A DNA stretch of 64,000 bases, from contig OX393577.1 in the NCBI GenBank assembly GCA_947652605.1, forward strand, positions 64,194,108 to 64,258,107. The letters are read 5' to 3'. The notes beneath the pieces are model-generated. The model ran no database searches and was not told the origin of the DNA. It saw only the letters and a list, made by a program, of their open reading frames with translations. Below are positions 22,456 to 34,073 of this stretch, piece by piece. A program made the position numbers and the translations under genes. The first letter of the stretch is position 1. Each line of letters begins with the position of its first letter. This stretch comes from Elmis aenea. Taxonomy: Eukaryota; Arthropoda; Insecta; Coleoptera; Elmidae.

Positions 22456-23559
22456 GAAAATATAAATTTGGAGAGGGAATTAAATATTTTGGTCTTGATA
22501 ATGTTTTGACGAATTTCGGCGACCAGTAGCGTTACTTTAATATAGATTAATTAATAATTAATAATTAGTAAGATATTTGACAAGACTTAATAGAGGTCTT
22601 CAAAAAAAATGCAGTGCAAACAGCAATTACAAAATGTCGAGTAACGTCAGAGTCCACACATTTATCTTTTTGGCTAATTGTTTTCTGAAATAAACAATTA
22701 AATTTGTTTTTTCCCGCACTGTATTAAATTTTTAATGAGACGTTAACATATCGATAACGTAATAATTATACCGGAAATTAAATAAAATGCAAAGCCAATA
22801 CAAGCCCCCGCGGATTTCTTTGTAAAAATAAAATTAATTAATTAAGAGAAGTCACAATAGAAAATTAATTACGTCAGACGTCGCGTTTATTAATCACGAA
22901 CGAGCTTTGGGACGAGTTTGTAACATGACGCGCTGTGTATACAACGGAAAATATGAGAGCGGGACTGGAACACAACACCTGATAGATATTAAATTAATAT
23001 AGGGAGGATAAGCCAAGCAGGTTCATTTCCGTTGTCTTGTTTCGTGGATATTTTTGTCCGGTATATCGCGATTGTGCGATCCTTGTTACGCGTTATTAAT
23101 TGCGATTGTTTCTGGGAACACACACGTTGATTTCAAATTTAAAAATGAAATTAATTTGTCAACATTGCTTGGAGAAACTCGTCTACTGCCGTTAGCTGGG
23201 GTTCTCAAACAATAACTTGCCCCTTTGCTATCTTTTTATTACCAGCCATTTGGTAAAGTGAGAAATTAAATTCCATTTCTGGCTCTCACTTAAACAGTTC
23301 TGCATTGAGTAAAATAGAATAGTTATACACGTAACAAGACCGAAAAGTGGTACTTTACTGGACGAGTAGGAAGCTTTTGGACGAGCCGTAGGCGAGTCCT
23401 GAAAGCAGTAAAGACACTACGGGTATGTTACGTACAATATTTTTTTGTGTCCGCCACTGACACCAAAATCACTATCGCCACCATCCATAATCAAACAATA
23501 ACTTAACAAACTGCAGGTGAAAATGCGCTTGCTTGTATAACGACGCTTGTTTGACAGCG
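22456..23559. other. no gene seen
   Basis: AT-rich, with a modestly GC-richer part at 22900-23110. At 23350-23420 CTGGACGAGTAGG and TTGGACGAGCCGTAGGCGAG hint at a repeat, not identified. Confidence 0.3.
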
Positions 23560-23575
23560 CAAATCAACAAAACAA

Positions 23576-23700
23576 CTCATGACCATGGCAACCAGCTATT
23601 TTCCGGCCTAGGCCGGTAAAGACAACATTACCATGGCAACCAGTTACTTTTTGACCTAGGGCAGTAAAGATGTATTTTCCAGCCTTAAAATTCATCGGAA
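23576..23700. repeat. two diverged copies of a ~60 bp unit
   Basis: CCATGGCAACCAG appears at 23583 and 23631, each followed by a CTA(G/T)TT(A)CT run, a GACCTAGG or GGCCTAGG palindrome and a GTAAAGA block. Likely a piece of a repeat with internal duplication; family not recognised. The minus-strand ORF over it merely mirrors the duplication. Confidence 0.5.
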
Positions 23701-24842
23701 ACAATTGATTTTCTAGAGTTCTAGACGGACGCAGAAAAAAAATTACCATAAAAAATTAAAATAAAAAATCTATTTAACAACCAGTAAAACAGTTAACTTC
23801 CTATATCGCATTAATCCTCAACATTTTGAAAATTAAGAGTCAACTGTTTGAAGACTATATAAATTTTGTCTAGTGACTTGACGATGGCTACTACAATATT
23901 AGACGAAACATAGCCCCATTTTATATTTTTCAATAAAGTTTGATTCGGAAAATTGCAGGAATTCAACAGATATAAACGCTACAACATACAATACAGAAGT
24001 ATTTAAAAGTAATGAAATTATTCAGAAAGTTGGACAATATCTTGTTAAAGCTGATTTTTTTTTGGTACTAAATGAAAATAAAAAGCTTATAAACCTATAA
24101 ATAGCAATACCAATACATTTAAAAATCGTATTTATTGAAGTTAATTGCATTTTCTGTGATCTATGGGATCGTTTTTAGTTTATGGCTATACACAGGCCAT
24201 TACATATTTATTACATTTATATACAGCAAACCAGTATTTACTTGGTAAATAATTTTGCTATAAATGCACATGAATTTGTTAATCACAATTTTATTCGTGG
24301 TTAGAGTAATATAACCCATTTATTAGACTAAAAAAACCATAAAATTACTCACGGGAACTTATTGGTATGTTCTAATACATTCAACAACTTTTTAATATAC
24401 TTCTTTGCATTGGAAAAGGTACAAAAAAGAATGTTTAAATTTTAAAATAGAGTAAACAGATTACAAATTGCAAAATGTTAAAGTTTTTTTTATACTGGGT
24501 GGTCTTTTTGCATTAGAAATTTTATATTCTGCATGTAAGGTTTTGTGCTTAATTTTTTCAAAACATTTCTATAAGATTTTCAATTTTTTTAATTCACATT
24601 AATGGTGGAGTTTTAAAGGTAGGTAAAAGGCTTTTTTTATTTGCTTTAATCAAACATACTGTAACTGTAAGATTTTTTATGTTTTATTCTGACCCATCCA
24701 AAATTTTCGAAAATTTTGACGTTCACATGGGTTAGGAAAACCTCTAAAACTAAATTTTAAAATGCAACCAAGCAAAAATAACTTTAATTCTAAACAACAA
24801 AATCGTTATACAAATTTGCACAGGGTGTTAAAAGTTAAGAAC
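23701..24842. other. no gene seen
   Basis: Very AT-rich; no open frame of note, no TE ends recognised. Confidence 0.4.
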
Positions 24843-24950
24843 AAAATTTATAAAACTTTAAATAGCATTTCCTCAAAATTTATAAAACTTTAAATAGCAT
24901 TTCCTCAAAATACATAAAACTTTAAATAGCATTTCCTCAAAATTTATAAA
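24843..24950. repeat. 32-bp tandem repeat, 3.4 copies
   Basis: Units AAAATTTATAAAACTTTAAA followed by TAGCATTTCCTC start at 24843, 24875 and 24907, with a partial one at 24939. The first two are identical and the third differs by two bases. Confidence 0.95.
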
Positions 24951-25010
24951 TGGGAACCTCAAAGATAAAAAATTGTTTAAGCTCATATTTGGTATTAGAT
25001 TTATTATAAG

Positions 25011-25297
25011 ATGGAGACGAATCAATTAAGATGGCTTGGACATCTACTACGCAAGCCAGAAAGTAGATACGCGAAAATAGGATGGAAAATGAAGATGGAG
25101 GGAAAAAGAAAAATAGACAGATCAATAATAAAATGGAAAGTGAGACAGACACTAGAAGAAAAAGGAGTCAGCTGGAGAGATGTGCCACAATTAGATAACG
25201 ATAGGCAGGAGTAGAGAAACATAATACAGAAATAGAAAAGCATACCTGGACACCGAACGGTACAAAAGGAACCGAATAAGAAGAATATTTATTTAAT
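25011..25297 (+). pseudogene. LINE 3' end (family A)
   Basis: METNQLRWLGHLLRKPESRY, then AKIGWKMKMEGKRK and VRQTLEEKGVSWRDVPQLDN, ending at TAG (25212-25214). LRWLGHLLR and the SWRDV tail are those of RTE-like LINE proteins. The 3' sequence GGACACCGAACGGTACAAAA at 25247 and the GAATAAGAAGAAT end are shared with 19395-19865 (minus) and 28620-29003. Strongly 5'-truncated: only the last ~70 codons remain. Confidence 0.8.
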
Positions 25298-25577
25298 TTG
25301 AAACAAGAATTTTGAGAGACTTATTTAGTTACCAAATGATTACCTAATTCAAAATATTCTCAGAAAGAATTAAATCTTTTCGTTATTGTGTAAGTTTTGC
25401 AAAAATTTGTAATCATTTGATGATTATTTCTGCAAAAAGAATTCACTTGAATTAGGCCTTTGGTAAAAAGCGGAAAAATTCTACACTACAACCTCATGGA
25501 TATTTTTTTTATGAGGAAGGACCCCATTAAGTTTTATATGATAAGAGTAAGGTGCAAAAGAAAAATTGTTTGTAATT
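25298..25577. other. spacer before LINE insertion
   Basis: AT-rich. The open frame that runs through 25460-25593 into the LINE is accidental, since the LINE begins only after the target duplication. Confidence 0.5.
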
Positions 25578-25593
25578 ACATAACAGTTTCTCA

Positions 25594-26447
25594 CCTAGAA
25601 ATAATTACATTAAATAGCCTACTATACGCAGACGACATAGTGCTTATAGCAAATACCAGAAACAAAATGCAAAAACTAGTGAATGCATGGACCGAGGAAA
25701 TAGAGAACATGGGAATGGAAGTGAATATAAATAAAACAAAAACAATGATCATAAACGAAAAACAAAAAGACCCTCAAAACATCAACAAAATTAAATGTAA
25801 AAACAATGATCTAGAAAGAGTTACAACATATGAATACTTAGGAAGTATAATAACAGAGGACGGGAGAATAGACGCCGAACTAACAAACTGGGCAAACAAA
25901 TCAACAAAACTCTATTATTCACTAAACAAATCAATATTAGGACACAAAGAGATAGACAAAAAAGTAAAAATGAAAATACACAATATGATAACAATACCGA
26001 TAATAACATATGCAGCGGAAAACTGGACAATAAAGAAAAAAGATGAAAATAAAATAAACGCCATGGAAATGAAACACCTCCGGAAAATAGCTGGGAAAAC
26101 AAAATGGGATAGGATAAGAAACGAAAACATTAGAGAAATGACAGAACAAGAACCAATAATAGATAAAATAAAAAAGAAACAACTTAACTGGTATGGTCAT
26201 GTCATGAGAATGAATCCAGACAGACTTACAAGAAAAATAATAGAAATAGGAAAACCAGCCAAAAAACAAAGAGGGAGACCAAGAAGAAAATGGATGGATC
26301 AAATAAGGGATTGGGGAGCAGAAAGAGGAAAAACACCAGAAGAAATGAAAATTCTTGCAAAAGACAGAATGGCATGGCGAAAATGGACTCGGGATACGAG
26401 ACTAACCTCCGACGCCTGAAAAGGCAGAAGGAGACGAGAAGAAGAAG
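25594..26447 (+). mobile_element. 5'-truncated LINE with open C-terminal ORF and 16-bp target duplication
   Basis: ACATAACAGTTTCTCA at 25578-25593 is repeated exactly at 26448-26463, so the LINE body lies between. Its frame stays open from the 5' break to TGA at 26417-26419 (275 codons): LEIITLNSLLYADDIVLIAN with the catalytic YADD, a thumb region with EYLGSIITEDGRID, then KHLRKIAGKTKWDRI, LNWYGHVMRMNPDRL, RGRPRRKWMDQIRD and AWRKWTRD. A short 3' end of GAAG repeats replaces a poly(A) tail. No frameshift or internal stop; together with the perfect duplication this makes it the youngest-looking LINE in the window. It cannot move itself, because the endonuclease and most of the reverse transcriptase are missing. 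Confidence 0.93.
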
Positions 26448-26463
26448 ACATAACAGTTTCTCA

Positions 26464-27529
26464 GGCAAAACATAACTTTTTTGTGGGAACTGCCTGGTTG
26501 TTCAACGCTTCGTCAAAATTTAACAAGGTAACACCATACTTGTTACTATGTAAACAAAAATTGACAGCTAAGTTTACTTTTAACGAAGCTTTGTGCGGTC
26601 GGACTAAAGCGTTAAAATGTATTCCTTTGCAAAAGTTATTTTTTCCATAAAGCACATTTTGAGCTACACTGGATTTGAGCAGAAACTCAAGAAAAGAGTC
26701 ATAGCCTGCTATTTATTTTTCCATTCAAGTGTAGGAGAAGACGTTTATAAATAGGTAAAAACTACCTGCATTTTATTAATTATTCTAAAACTACGTGTGC
26801 GGTTGTCACGCTCTATACATCTCTGTCACACGAAATGACTACTGAATGCACCTTATCTGCTTAATCTATGTTTTTTACCTGATATTTGACACCTATAATT
26901 TAATAGAAGTAATTTTTAATTTTACACTTAAAAGGCGAACCAAAACGAAATGAATGCTGCTGGTGGTTACTTAATACGGGAACTTGTTAGTAATATTTAT
27001 GCTCTCAAATGTAACGCTCATTCGTTAATCTCCGCGTGAAAAAGTTACTCTTCTGTTTGTAGACGCAGTTTAAGATTTTATAGATAACCGACTCCTGTAA
27101 TTTGCTAGTTAGCTGATAATTATGACGATAAGCATCGCGAAAAATTTTAATTGCGGAAAGTCTACTTAATAAGGTAGTGCCAATAGTTTATTTTGTTAAT
27201 AGCGAAGCCGCTTTAGCAAGTCACTGTTCGGGGAATTGCATTTTATCCGATAAAAAAATTTACAATACGCTAGAAAATTACATGGGACTTCTTACATGCG
27301 AAAATATAAAAAATGCGTCGGGCAATTCACTCGGCGGTTCCTGGAATGCGCGCTAAGAACACTGTATAAGTTTCTTATGGTGCTGTAAATGTGTATAGTG
27401 AACGTAATTTTTGCTAGATCGTTGCTAAAAGTTTTATACAATCAAGAAGAGTTTGAAACTTAATTTTACAGTACTTGGTGATATCACAGCAATCAAGTAC
27501 TGTGTGTGAGGGACAAGCTAAATTCATTG
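26464..27529. other. no gene seen
   Basis: No recognised element or exon; mixed AT-rich DNA. Confidence 0.35.
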
Positions 27530-27795
27530 GGAATAAAAAACACAGGTCATATTTCCTAAGATTTGATTTTAAATAATCAAAGTAATTCCTTTCGGTAATA
27601 ATACTCTTTCCCATGTTGACTTTCCACTGCTCAACAACCCTCAATAATCCTTCTTCGGGAATACTAGCAAAATATCCTTCTCAGATAAGTACCTACTTTC
27701 CACTCCGAATATTTTTATTGCCAAAAAAATCACCAAAAGTAGCAAATTGGTAAGTCAGGTGAGTATGGTGGATGCTCTATTACTTTTGGTATTTC
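27530..27795 (-). pseudogene. mariner transposase C-terminal remnant
   Basis: Minus-strand frames give IEHPPYSPDLPICYFW, matching the HPPYSPDLAPxDFWLF block before the third catalytic Asp of mariner transposases, then after stops and shifts IPEEGLLRVVEQWKVNMGKS and ERNYFDYLK, the C-terminal end with its W and NYF. At the position of the third Asp (SPDLAPxD) this copy reads ICYF, so the residue is lost. No TIRs located. Confidence 0.72.
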
Positions 27796-27806
27796 GTTAC
27801 TTTTAA

Positions 27807-28400
27807 TTAAACGCTTGCTGAACGAGATTCATCCTTTAATATACTTCTGAATTTATTTTTTATGAAATTAGTTTGTGAAAACAGTGATTCAGATGCACAT
27901 GTGGAAGAAAATATAGTTAAAATGGCTGACTCTAATTTCTTTAAAGATTTGAACTCTTCTGGAATCGTTTGCCACGCATTAATAATTTTGCTTTCAGCAT
28001 TATCATTTATTTTTACCTCCAACGTTCCCTTTCAATAATCTCAAAATTTTCCCTTAAGTCGATAAACTTTTGCCTCCAAATTGCACTTGATTGAAAAACA
28101 ATTAATTGTGTTTCAATATTTTCTAATTTTAACCATTCGGAAATTTCCAAATCGAGTTCATCAACTTTGATTATATCTGGGTAAATTATGAATTTTGAAA
28201 TTTCTTCGACAATTTTAAATTGAGAAAATCGCGAGAAAATTCATGTATAATTGATTTCACAGCTGTGGTAAAATTTTCAGTCAAATAAATTTGATTTGTT
28301 TCAATTTGACGTCGGATTTTCTATAAAATTTTTGAACATTTGAAGGCATGAGAAGCAATATCTCGTTTAAATACTTGTAATTTTGTTGGAAATTCAGTTT
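27807..28400 (-). pseudogene. hAT transposase C-terminal remnant (GTF2I-repeat-like/ZBED5 type)
   Basis: On the minus strand from 28400: RRQIETNQIYLTENFTTAV, a shifted DELDLEISEWLKLENIETQL, WRQKFIDLRENFEIIERE, then MEVKINDNAESKIINAWQTI, PEEFKSLKKLESAILTIFSS, ASESLFSQTNFIKNKFRSIL. The last block (SESLFSxxNFIKxKxRxxL) is the dimerisation domain of the hAT subgroup that was co-opted in vertebrate GTF2IRD2/ZBED5 proteins. At least two frame changes. The mariner remnant lies directly downstream. Element ends were not found. Confidence 0.72.
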
Positions 28401-28624
28401 CGAAAAAAAAATGCATGAATTTTATTTGAATAAATACAATTTGGTGTTATTAATTCATTATTTAAAAAAAAGTATTAATTTTTCCAAAATTTTAAAAAAG
28501 CAACTATTTCTCCTGCGTGCCGATAAAATTTTTCTACTTACTAGCGGTGGTACGCGTGCCATAGGTTCGCCACCCGTGCTAGACCAATTCTTACTTATAA
28601 TTCAAAAACCATACTGACAAGAAA

Positions 28625-29003
28625 GCAAAATCAAAGGATACAGACGCAAAAGATGAGATTTTTGAGAAGAATAGAATTTTGTAGAGCAATTGAAAAGATT
28701 AGCAGAGATAAAATCAGAAAAAGCCTAGGAGTGAAAGACAAAGAAAAAGATATAAACAAACTAATTTACTACACATGCCAGAAAGCAAGTACGCAAAAAT
28801 GGAATAAAAAACGAAGTTTGAGGGTAGAGAAAGATCAAGAACAAAATGGGAGAGAGACTAGAAGAGAAAGGAGTCGGCTTGAGAGATGTGTCACATTTAA
28901 CCAATGATAGACAGGGGTGGGTTAACATGATCAAGAACTACGAAAACCTACCTTGACACCAAAAGATACAAGAGGACCCCCGATAAAGAAGAAGAACTGT
29001 TTG
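28625..29003 (+). pseudogene. LINE 3' end (family A)
   Basis: QKMRFLRRIEFCRAIEKISR, DKIRKSLGVKDKEKDI, then a shifted TRREKESA-like tail equivalent to LEEKGVSWRDV. The 3' end with CTTGACACCAAAAGATACAA at 28951-28970 and GAAGAAGAAC matches the other family A ends at 19395 and 25247. More decayed than those. Confidence 0.75.
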
Positions 29004-30354
29004 TAAAAGCAAGTGATCCAATTTTAAGTTGATGTTCTTTTACTATTATTGCTGACCAAGTATTTTTCCTTCAATAAAGTCAAGCTGGCCCTTGTAATAG
29101 ATCTATCTGTATTTTTTAACTATCTATAAACGACACCTGTTTTTATGTAACATCTTAAACATTTATTGACAGCGTTCATGTATATCATTAATTTATAATT
29201 GATGGACACTCTTATACGGCGAGCATCTGCATCTCCAAAATGTCAATGTGTGTGCAAATTTTAATCGTTCGCGGACATAACACACACACCACATGTTAAC
29301 TTCCATTATAATAATTGACGGTGCCGGTTGCTACTTTATGCATAGTATTAACTCTAATACATAATATACCGTTGTGTACACAAACTAATAACATATTGTA
29401 CCGCGCCATACTTAGCGCTTTTAATAAGTTATTTATCGGGTGTATGATGCCCGGTACGTGACAGTGCCAAAAAAATACGTGCCATTTTTGCGAATGTCGC
29501 GATAAGGGATGTGTAAAGTGTCGCCCGGTTCGTACGTGCGTATGTGGCTCGTGTACAAAAACTACGTGAGATTCTTTGTGTATCGATGGCTTGTTTACAA
29601 ATCCAAGAAATAGTATTTACATGTTAAGTGCAAAGCTCGATTCTGAAAATCTACCTCTGGCGCCAGCGCAGAATTCATATTAGCTAGTTTTGGTGAATAA
29701 TTTACCGCATAGAATTGTTGTATAGGTACAATACGTCCTTGTATTTTACAGCGTGTATCTGTGAACAAAAATAAACAATTTTAGGGCGATTGGCACTAGC
29801 TGTTATGATGTGATTTACATTTTGTTTACAATTAAACAGAGGAAACCTAAGTAATATCGCTTTTTTAGTTATGGCTAGGCAATTTTTAAACGATTTTTTG
29901 AAACGCAGTCCGGTCAACCGGAAAATTAACTAAATTAAAATAATTTGATATTACATGCACTCCATCTTATGTTACCAAAGCTTAAGAAAGCTTTTCTTGT
30001 CAAACTTCAAAGAGATAACTCATTTTTTCAAACGTAATCACACTTATTTTATTCCGCTATTCGACAGCTTTTTTTCCCCTCCAATTTTTATAGATGATGT
30101 CCCATGTCTAAACCCCGTAGTTGTTGAGATATTCAATACTTTTCACAAAAGTAACCATTTAATTACATTTTTATGCACCGAAGTAGGCCGCGCTGTTGCA
30201 AAACAAATGCCAAAGTGTAAGCAAGTGTCAACTTGACATTTGAATAAATTTAGTATTAAAGCGGATATTAATAATGTAATAAAATTAATTGTTTTGATTC
30301 AAAAACGATGAAAAATAATAAAATTGAAAATACATAAAAGAGAAACGACTACAA
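29004..30354. other. no gene seen
   Basis: Contains a GC-richer non-repetitive patch (29430-29660) that could be conserved non-coding DNA. Short open frames at 29702-29917 (minus) and 29955-30236 have no domain I recognise. Confidence 0.35.
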
Positions 30355-30445
30355 TAAATGTTCGAAATGTCTTCCATTTTCATCCAGACACAAATCAATT
30401 CGCTGCTAAAAAGACCTTTGCACTCTTCTTATTACTTTTTTCGAT
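30355..30445 (-). pseudogene. C-terminal scrap of a mariner-like/Tc-type transposase
   Basis: The minus strand reads RRVQRSF, a stop, then QRIDLCLDENGRHFEHLL and a stop. RIxLCxxxNGxHFEHLL is the usual C-terminal end of one group of insect mariner-like transposases. Only about 30 codons remain. Confidence 0.65.
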
Positions 30446-31490
30446 TGGAAAGTTCTAAATCGTTTATTTTGCACATGCTTTCAATTAATTATTGAACCTT
30501 TTATATCTTGAAAAATTAAAAATATAATCAGGGCCCAAAAACTACGTTATATGCAATATTTTCCTTTACAGCTTTCTTGTAATTGTTTATGTAACACTAA
30601 GTCGTTTATTAGTTGTAAATTTATGCTTTAATATACTTAATATTAGTAAAGAATGATTTATTATATCAGTACCGACATGTAGTAATAATATTTATGTACC
30701 TAGTATAGTTGTTGGTCGCTTCCCGTTCTCTTCCCTGTCATTGTAAAAGCTAATGGTAATATTAATACAGTTTCACGTCAAGCAACAATCCGAACCATAA
30801 GTAACAACAGCGTATTACATGCAGAAAACCAGGCTAGGAAGTAAACTATAAGAAACAGGGCAAAAGCTGTGTGTAAGATGTCTAATTTATAGATAAATCT
30901 AGCATTCTGGAATCTGATTTTCAAAGGTTAATACATTCTGCATGTTATGTACGCAACGTTTCATACCTTTTCCGTAGTCTCAGTTGGTCTTATTAACTTC
31001 AACATCTCTTTCTACCATTCTTCAATGTAACGCAACGTGTTTTTACTCGGTGTAGCGTAGATTCAATATCTTGTCGAGTTTACGGACGATGATAAATAAT
31101 TTAATATTAATAACGGCCTGAATCGGATTTGCTAATCGAGATATATGAATGCTATGCCGAGCTGCTTGTAATAACTAGTACCTGTAGCAACATTAAACGC
31201 TTTCATAAATATTACGGGGAACACTTTATGGCTTATTAAGTATTTTAGCACGTGTGTTGTTTTGTTCTTTTATTTCGGTTTTAGTTACGAGGATAAATTA
31301 GTCAGTAATGGAACGGTTGTGTTTATTGCATATAATTTTGGCCGAATTGTTGTATTGTAGATGTTTATTTTAGATCTCTTTGTGTGCATTTCTTTTCAGT
31401 AATGTTTTATTAGAAAGTTCGACAATGTAAAAAATTCTTTTTATAATAGGCAGGGGTGTTGTTGAATTCAAAATGGAGGGGTCATTTAGG
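30446..31490. other. no gene seen
   Basis: AT-rich DNA with no recognised exon, RNA or TE end. Confidence 0.35.
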
Positions 31491-31956
31491 TAGGGGAAGT
31501 TGGGGTAAGATGACGAACGGGGTAAGATGACGAACGATTTTTACAGGCAATCCATCAAAAACTCAAATTCAAAATTTTCACTGCCATCTGGAGGTTAGTA
31601 GACGAAGTTAATATTAGCTGATAAGATTTTAATATAGTTCAAATTTCTTCCGTTAAAAGCAATTGTTTGTCATCACATGTTCGGTTACAATATTTATTGC
31701 CGGTGTTTAGTGTTTTTTTGGAAAACTCGGGTAAAAACAAATTGAATTTTGCTGTAGGTTGTACATTACCTGTGATAGTATTGGTATTCTGTTTAAATTT
31801 TATAAATCTTTTTGTAGTTTTTTATGTAAATTAGAAAAACATTTTTAATATGTAGTGGGGTAAGAGGACAGGGGTAAGATAACGATTCGTCATCTTGCCC
31901 CAGCAACCAGTAAGCACTGTTTTTGGTAATAAAATTTTATTACATCCAGAACATCA

Positions 31957-32085
31957 ATGCCAAGAACCTACAAAAAAAAGACCAATCGTGGTCAGTGGTC
32001 TCAAGGCGCAATGATAGCGGCTATGTACGACATTGAAGAAGGAACTACATCCTGCAATGCAGCTGCTGCTGCTGAATGTTTCTGA
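31957..32085 (+). pseudogene. pogo-like transposase N-terminus (psq/CENP-B-type helix-turn-helix), truncated
   Basis: ATG at 31957 opens MPRTYKKKTNRGQWSQGAMI, followed by AAMYDIEEGTTSCNAAAAE, then a TGA at 32083-32085. MPRxYKRKxxRxxW followed by an A-rich psq-type helix is the typical start of pogo/Jerky-like transposases in insects; this domain binds the TIR. The second half of the helix-turn-helix (normally ending with VPxxTL) is gone, which marks the left edge of the internal deletion near 32075. Confidence 0.82.
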
Positions 32086-32089
32086 CCAT

Positions 32090-32679
32090 ATCAATGGTAA
32101 CATTGGTGGAGATACTAATGGTAACATTGGTAGGGAGATTCCTGATGAAAACTCAGATGATTCATACTTTTCTTCAGATGGCAATATTCCGTTGAAGCAA
32201 ATGAAAAGCTATGCTTTGTTTACGCCTGTAAAAAATGATGGAGAACCTGAACCTTCTTCATCATCAAGGATTGTAAAGGGCAAACTATTTACCTCTAAAG
32301 GAACAAGCCCTAGCTGCTCAAAGTCGAAATCTGACACCTCACTGTGGAAAATCAGACCCTTGCCAACTATTAATCGTCCTGTTCAAAATAATAAAAAAAA
32401 CTCTCAGCGAGCGTAATTACTGGCACTCCCATAAAAAATCAATTAGAAGAGAAAGACAGGTTAGCAAAACAGAAGGGAGGAAATGGGTCTAATGAAAAAA
32501 CTGCTATATCTTCTCAAACAACTGAATCTTTATCCTATTATTGTCTAATCTGCCACAAACCTTCTACAGAACCACCAGCGACAGACTGGATTCAGTGTTG
32601 CAAATGTCAAGAGTGGTGCCATGAAGACTGCACCACTTATGATGGCCAAGGACAATTTATTTGTGTTTTATGTATGTAG
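32090..32679 (+). pseudogene. pogo-like transposase linker and C-terminal PHD finger
   Basis: From about 32090 the frame gives an acidic, serine-rich region (PDENSDDSYFSSDGNIPL, PEPSSSSRIVKGKLF). A frameshift near 32400 leads to ITGTPIKNQLEEKDRLAKQK and then a complete C4HC3 PHD finger: YYCLICHK, DWIQCCKCQEWCHEDC, QFICVLCM, stop TAG at 32677-32679. All eight zinc ligands are present. PHD fingers usually read histone tails; in a transposase this could affect targeting, but that is inference. The N-terminal piece and the PHD part share one frame; only the linker is shifted. Confidence 0.8.
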
Positions 32680-32924
32680 GCGCCATCTTACCCCATTATG
32701 TTCGTCATCTTACCCGCACTATGGGGTAAGATGACTAAAATGACATTTTTTGTTTATGTTTTTTTATTGTAATATTGGAAGCGCTGTTTAGTTTAAAATC
32801 ATAGAGAATTCAAAGGTAATTCACCAATGTATGTATTCGTCATTTTTATTTAATTATATCATTTTCCTCTTAGCCAAAACTTAATTTTCTTGTTAACCTA
32901 GTCATCTTACCCCAACTTCCCCTA

Positions 32925-34073
32925 TTCATTATAATTATCTTGTATGTATGTACAATTTTCAAATTATTCTAGCAAATTCAAAAGCAAACAAATTTTTCGC
33001 AAACTATTGCTACTGCAAATGTTAGCACGAAATTTTTATTATTTTTAACAACGTTTTAAGTAAAAAGATTTACTAAACTGCACTTTATTTTATTTACAAG
33101 TAAGTAGTATCTGTAGAAATAATGACAAATACCTATCAACTTAATACACAATGATAATTACCTGTTAGAATTTGCAAGTAAACACCCTGTATACAAAAAA
33201 TTTTGTTTAATATGTTATTTTTTGCAACAAATTTTATTTTGCAAGTTCAAAATGACCTTGTTAAATGTCGATGCAAATATTAAACGATTCGATACCGTAC
33301 GGAATAAACTGTATTACACAATTATAAATGCAAATTTTAACGAGCTTGTATGAGCTGTAATTGAACGTTCATTGAATGTTAATTAACTACAAAATAGGTG
33401 TTTAAACTATAAGAGTACAAGCAGAAAGAGTAGTTACGATAACACTTAAGTACACTTGAGAAAAAAAGCTTTTAGTGTAAGATTTTAAGACTCTTCTTCT
33501 GTTTGTTTATGCATTAATTGTTTATATACATGTGTGTTTGTTTTGCGTAATGTAGGTTAAAAATTAAAAGCTGATGTATTAAGTGCCTATCGAATGGTAA
33601 TTTTTACTGTTCTTCTCTAGACATTAAGAGCAGGAACAATTGCTTAAGAACAGTACCAAAAATGGAACACTTGTGGTTGGGCATGTTTGCTAAACGATCG
33701 TGGGAATATGCAAATAAAAACCACTCAAAAACTTATCTAAGCGAGTAATTGATAAACCACACAAGATGTTTTGTCGAAGAACGCTTTTAATTACTTAAAA
33801 ACTTGTTTGATATCGTAAATACCAAATTCAACCTAGTTTGAAATGATAACGCACACAGAGGCGTATTTAAGAATAGTTGAATAGTCGAACTAAAGGTACA
33901 CCTTAGGGCTCCCAACTTTTTCAGTTGAATTTATCATTGGTATCGGTTTTTTAATCTAATATAGTAAATACCATAAAAAAAATTAAGTATCTACGAAAAC
34001 TGCTTAAAAATATAAAATGTTTTGGAAATTTTCATATTTTTAGATGTATTTGTTTTTTGTTAATTTCCTCTTT
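32925..34073. other. no gene seen
   Basis: AT-rich DNA. ACACCCTGTATAC at 33182 resembles the outer end of an ACAGGGTG foldback arm but has no partner. Confidence 0.35.

Larger units (their letters stand above)
31493..32922 (+). mobile_element. pogo-like deletion derivative with N-terminus and PHD finger
   Basis: Perfect 22-bp TIRs beginning GGGGAAGTTGGGGTAAG (31493-31514 and complement 32901-32922) are flanked by TA (31491-31492, 32923-32924). The sub-motif GGGGTAAGATGAC is repeated just inside each end and internally (31519, 31857, 32690-32735). Coding remains in order: transposase N-terminus (31957-32085), a serine-rich linker (about 32090-32400) and a PHD finger (32401-32679). The whole DDE core is missing. 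At 1430 bp it is non-autonomous. Orientation follows the coding remains. Confidence 0.93.

Noticed and set aside
25460..25593. N-terminal extension of the LINE frame before 25594
   Set aside because: It lies in and before the target duplication, so it is flanking DNA that happens to be open in that frame.
25821..26302. Long Phe/Leu-rich minus-strand frames
   Set aside because: Shadows of the A-rich LINE coding strand at 25594-26447.
29955..30236. 93-codon open frame as a small gene
   Set aside because: No recognisable domain or splice context; composition like the flanks.
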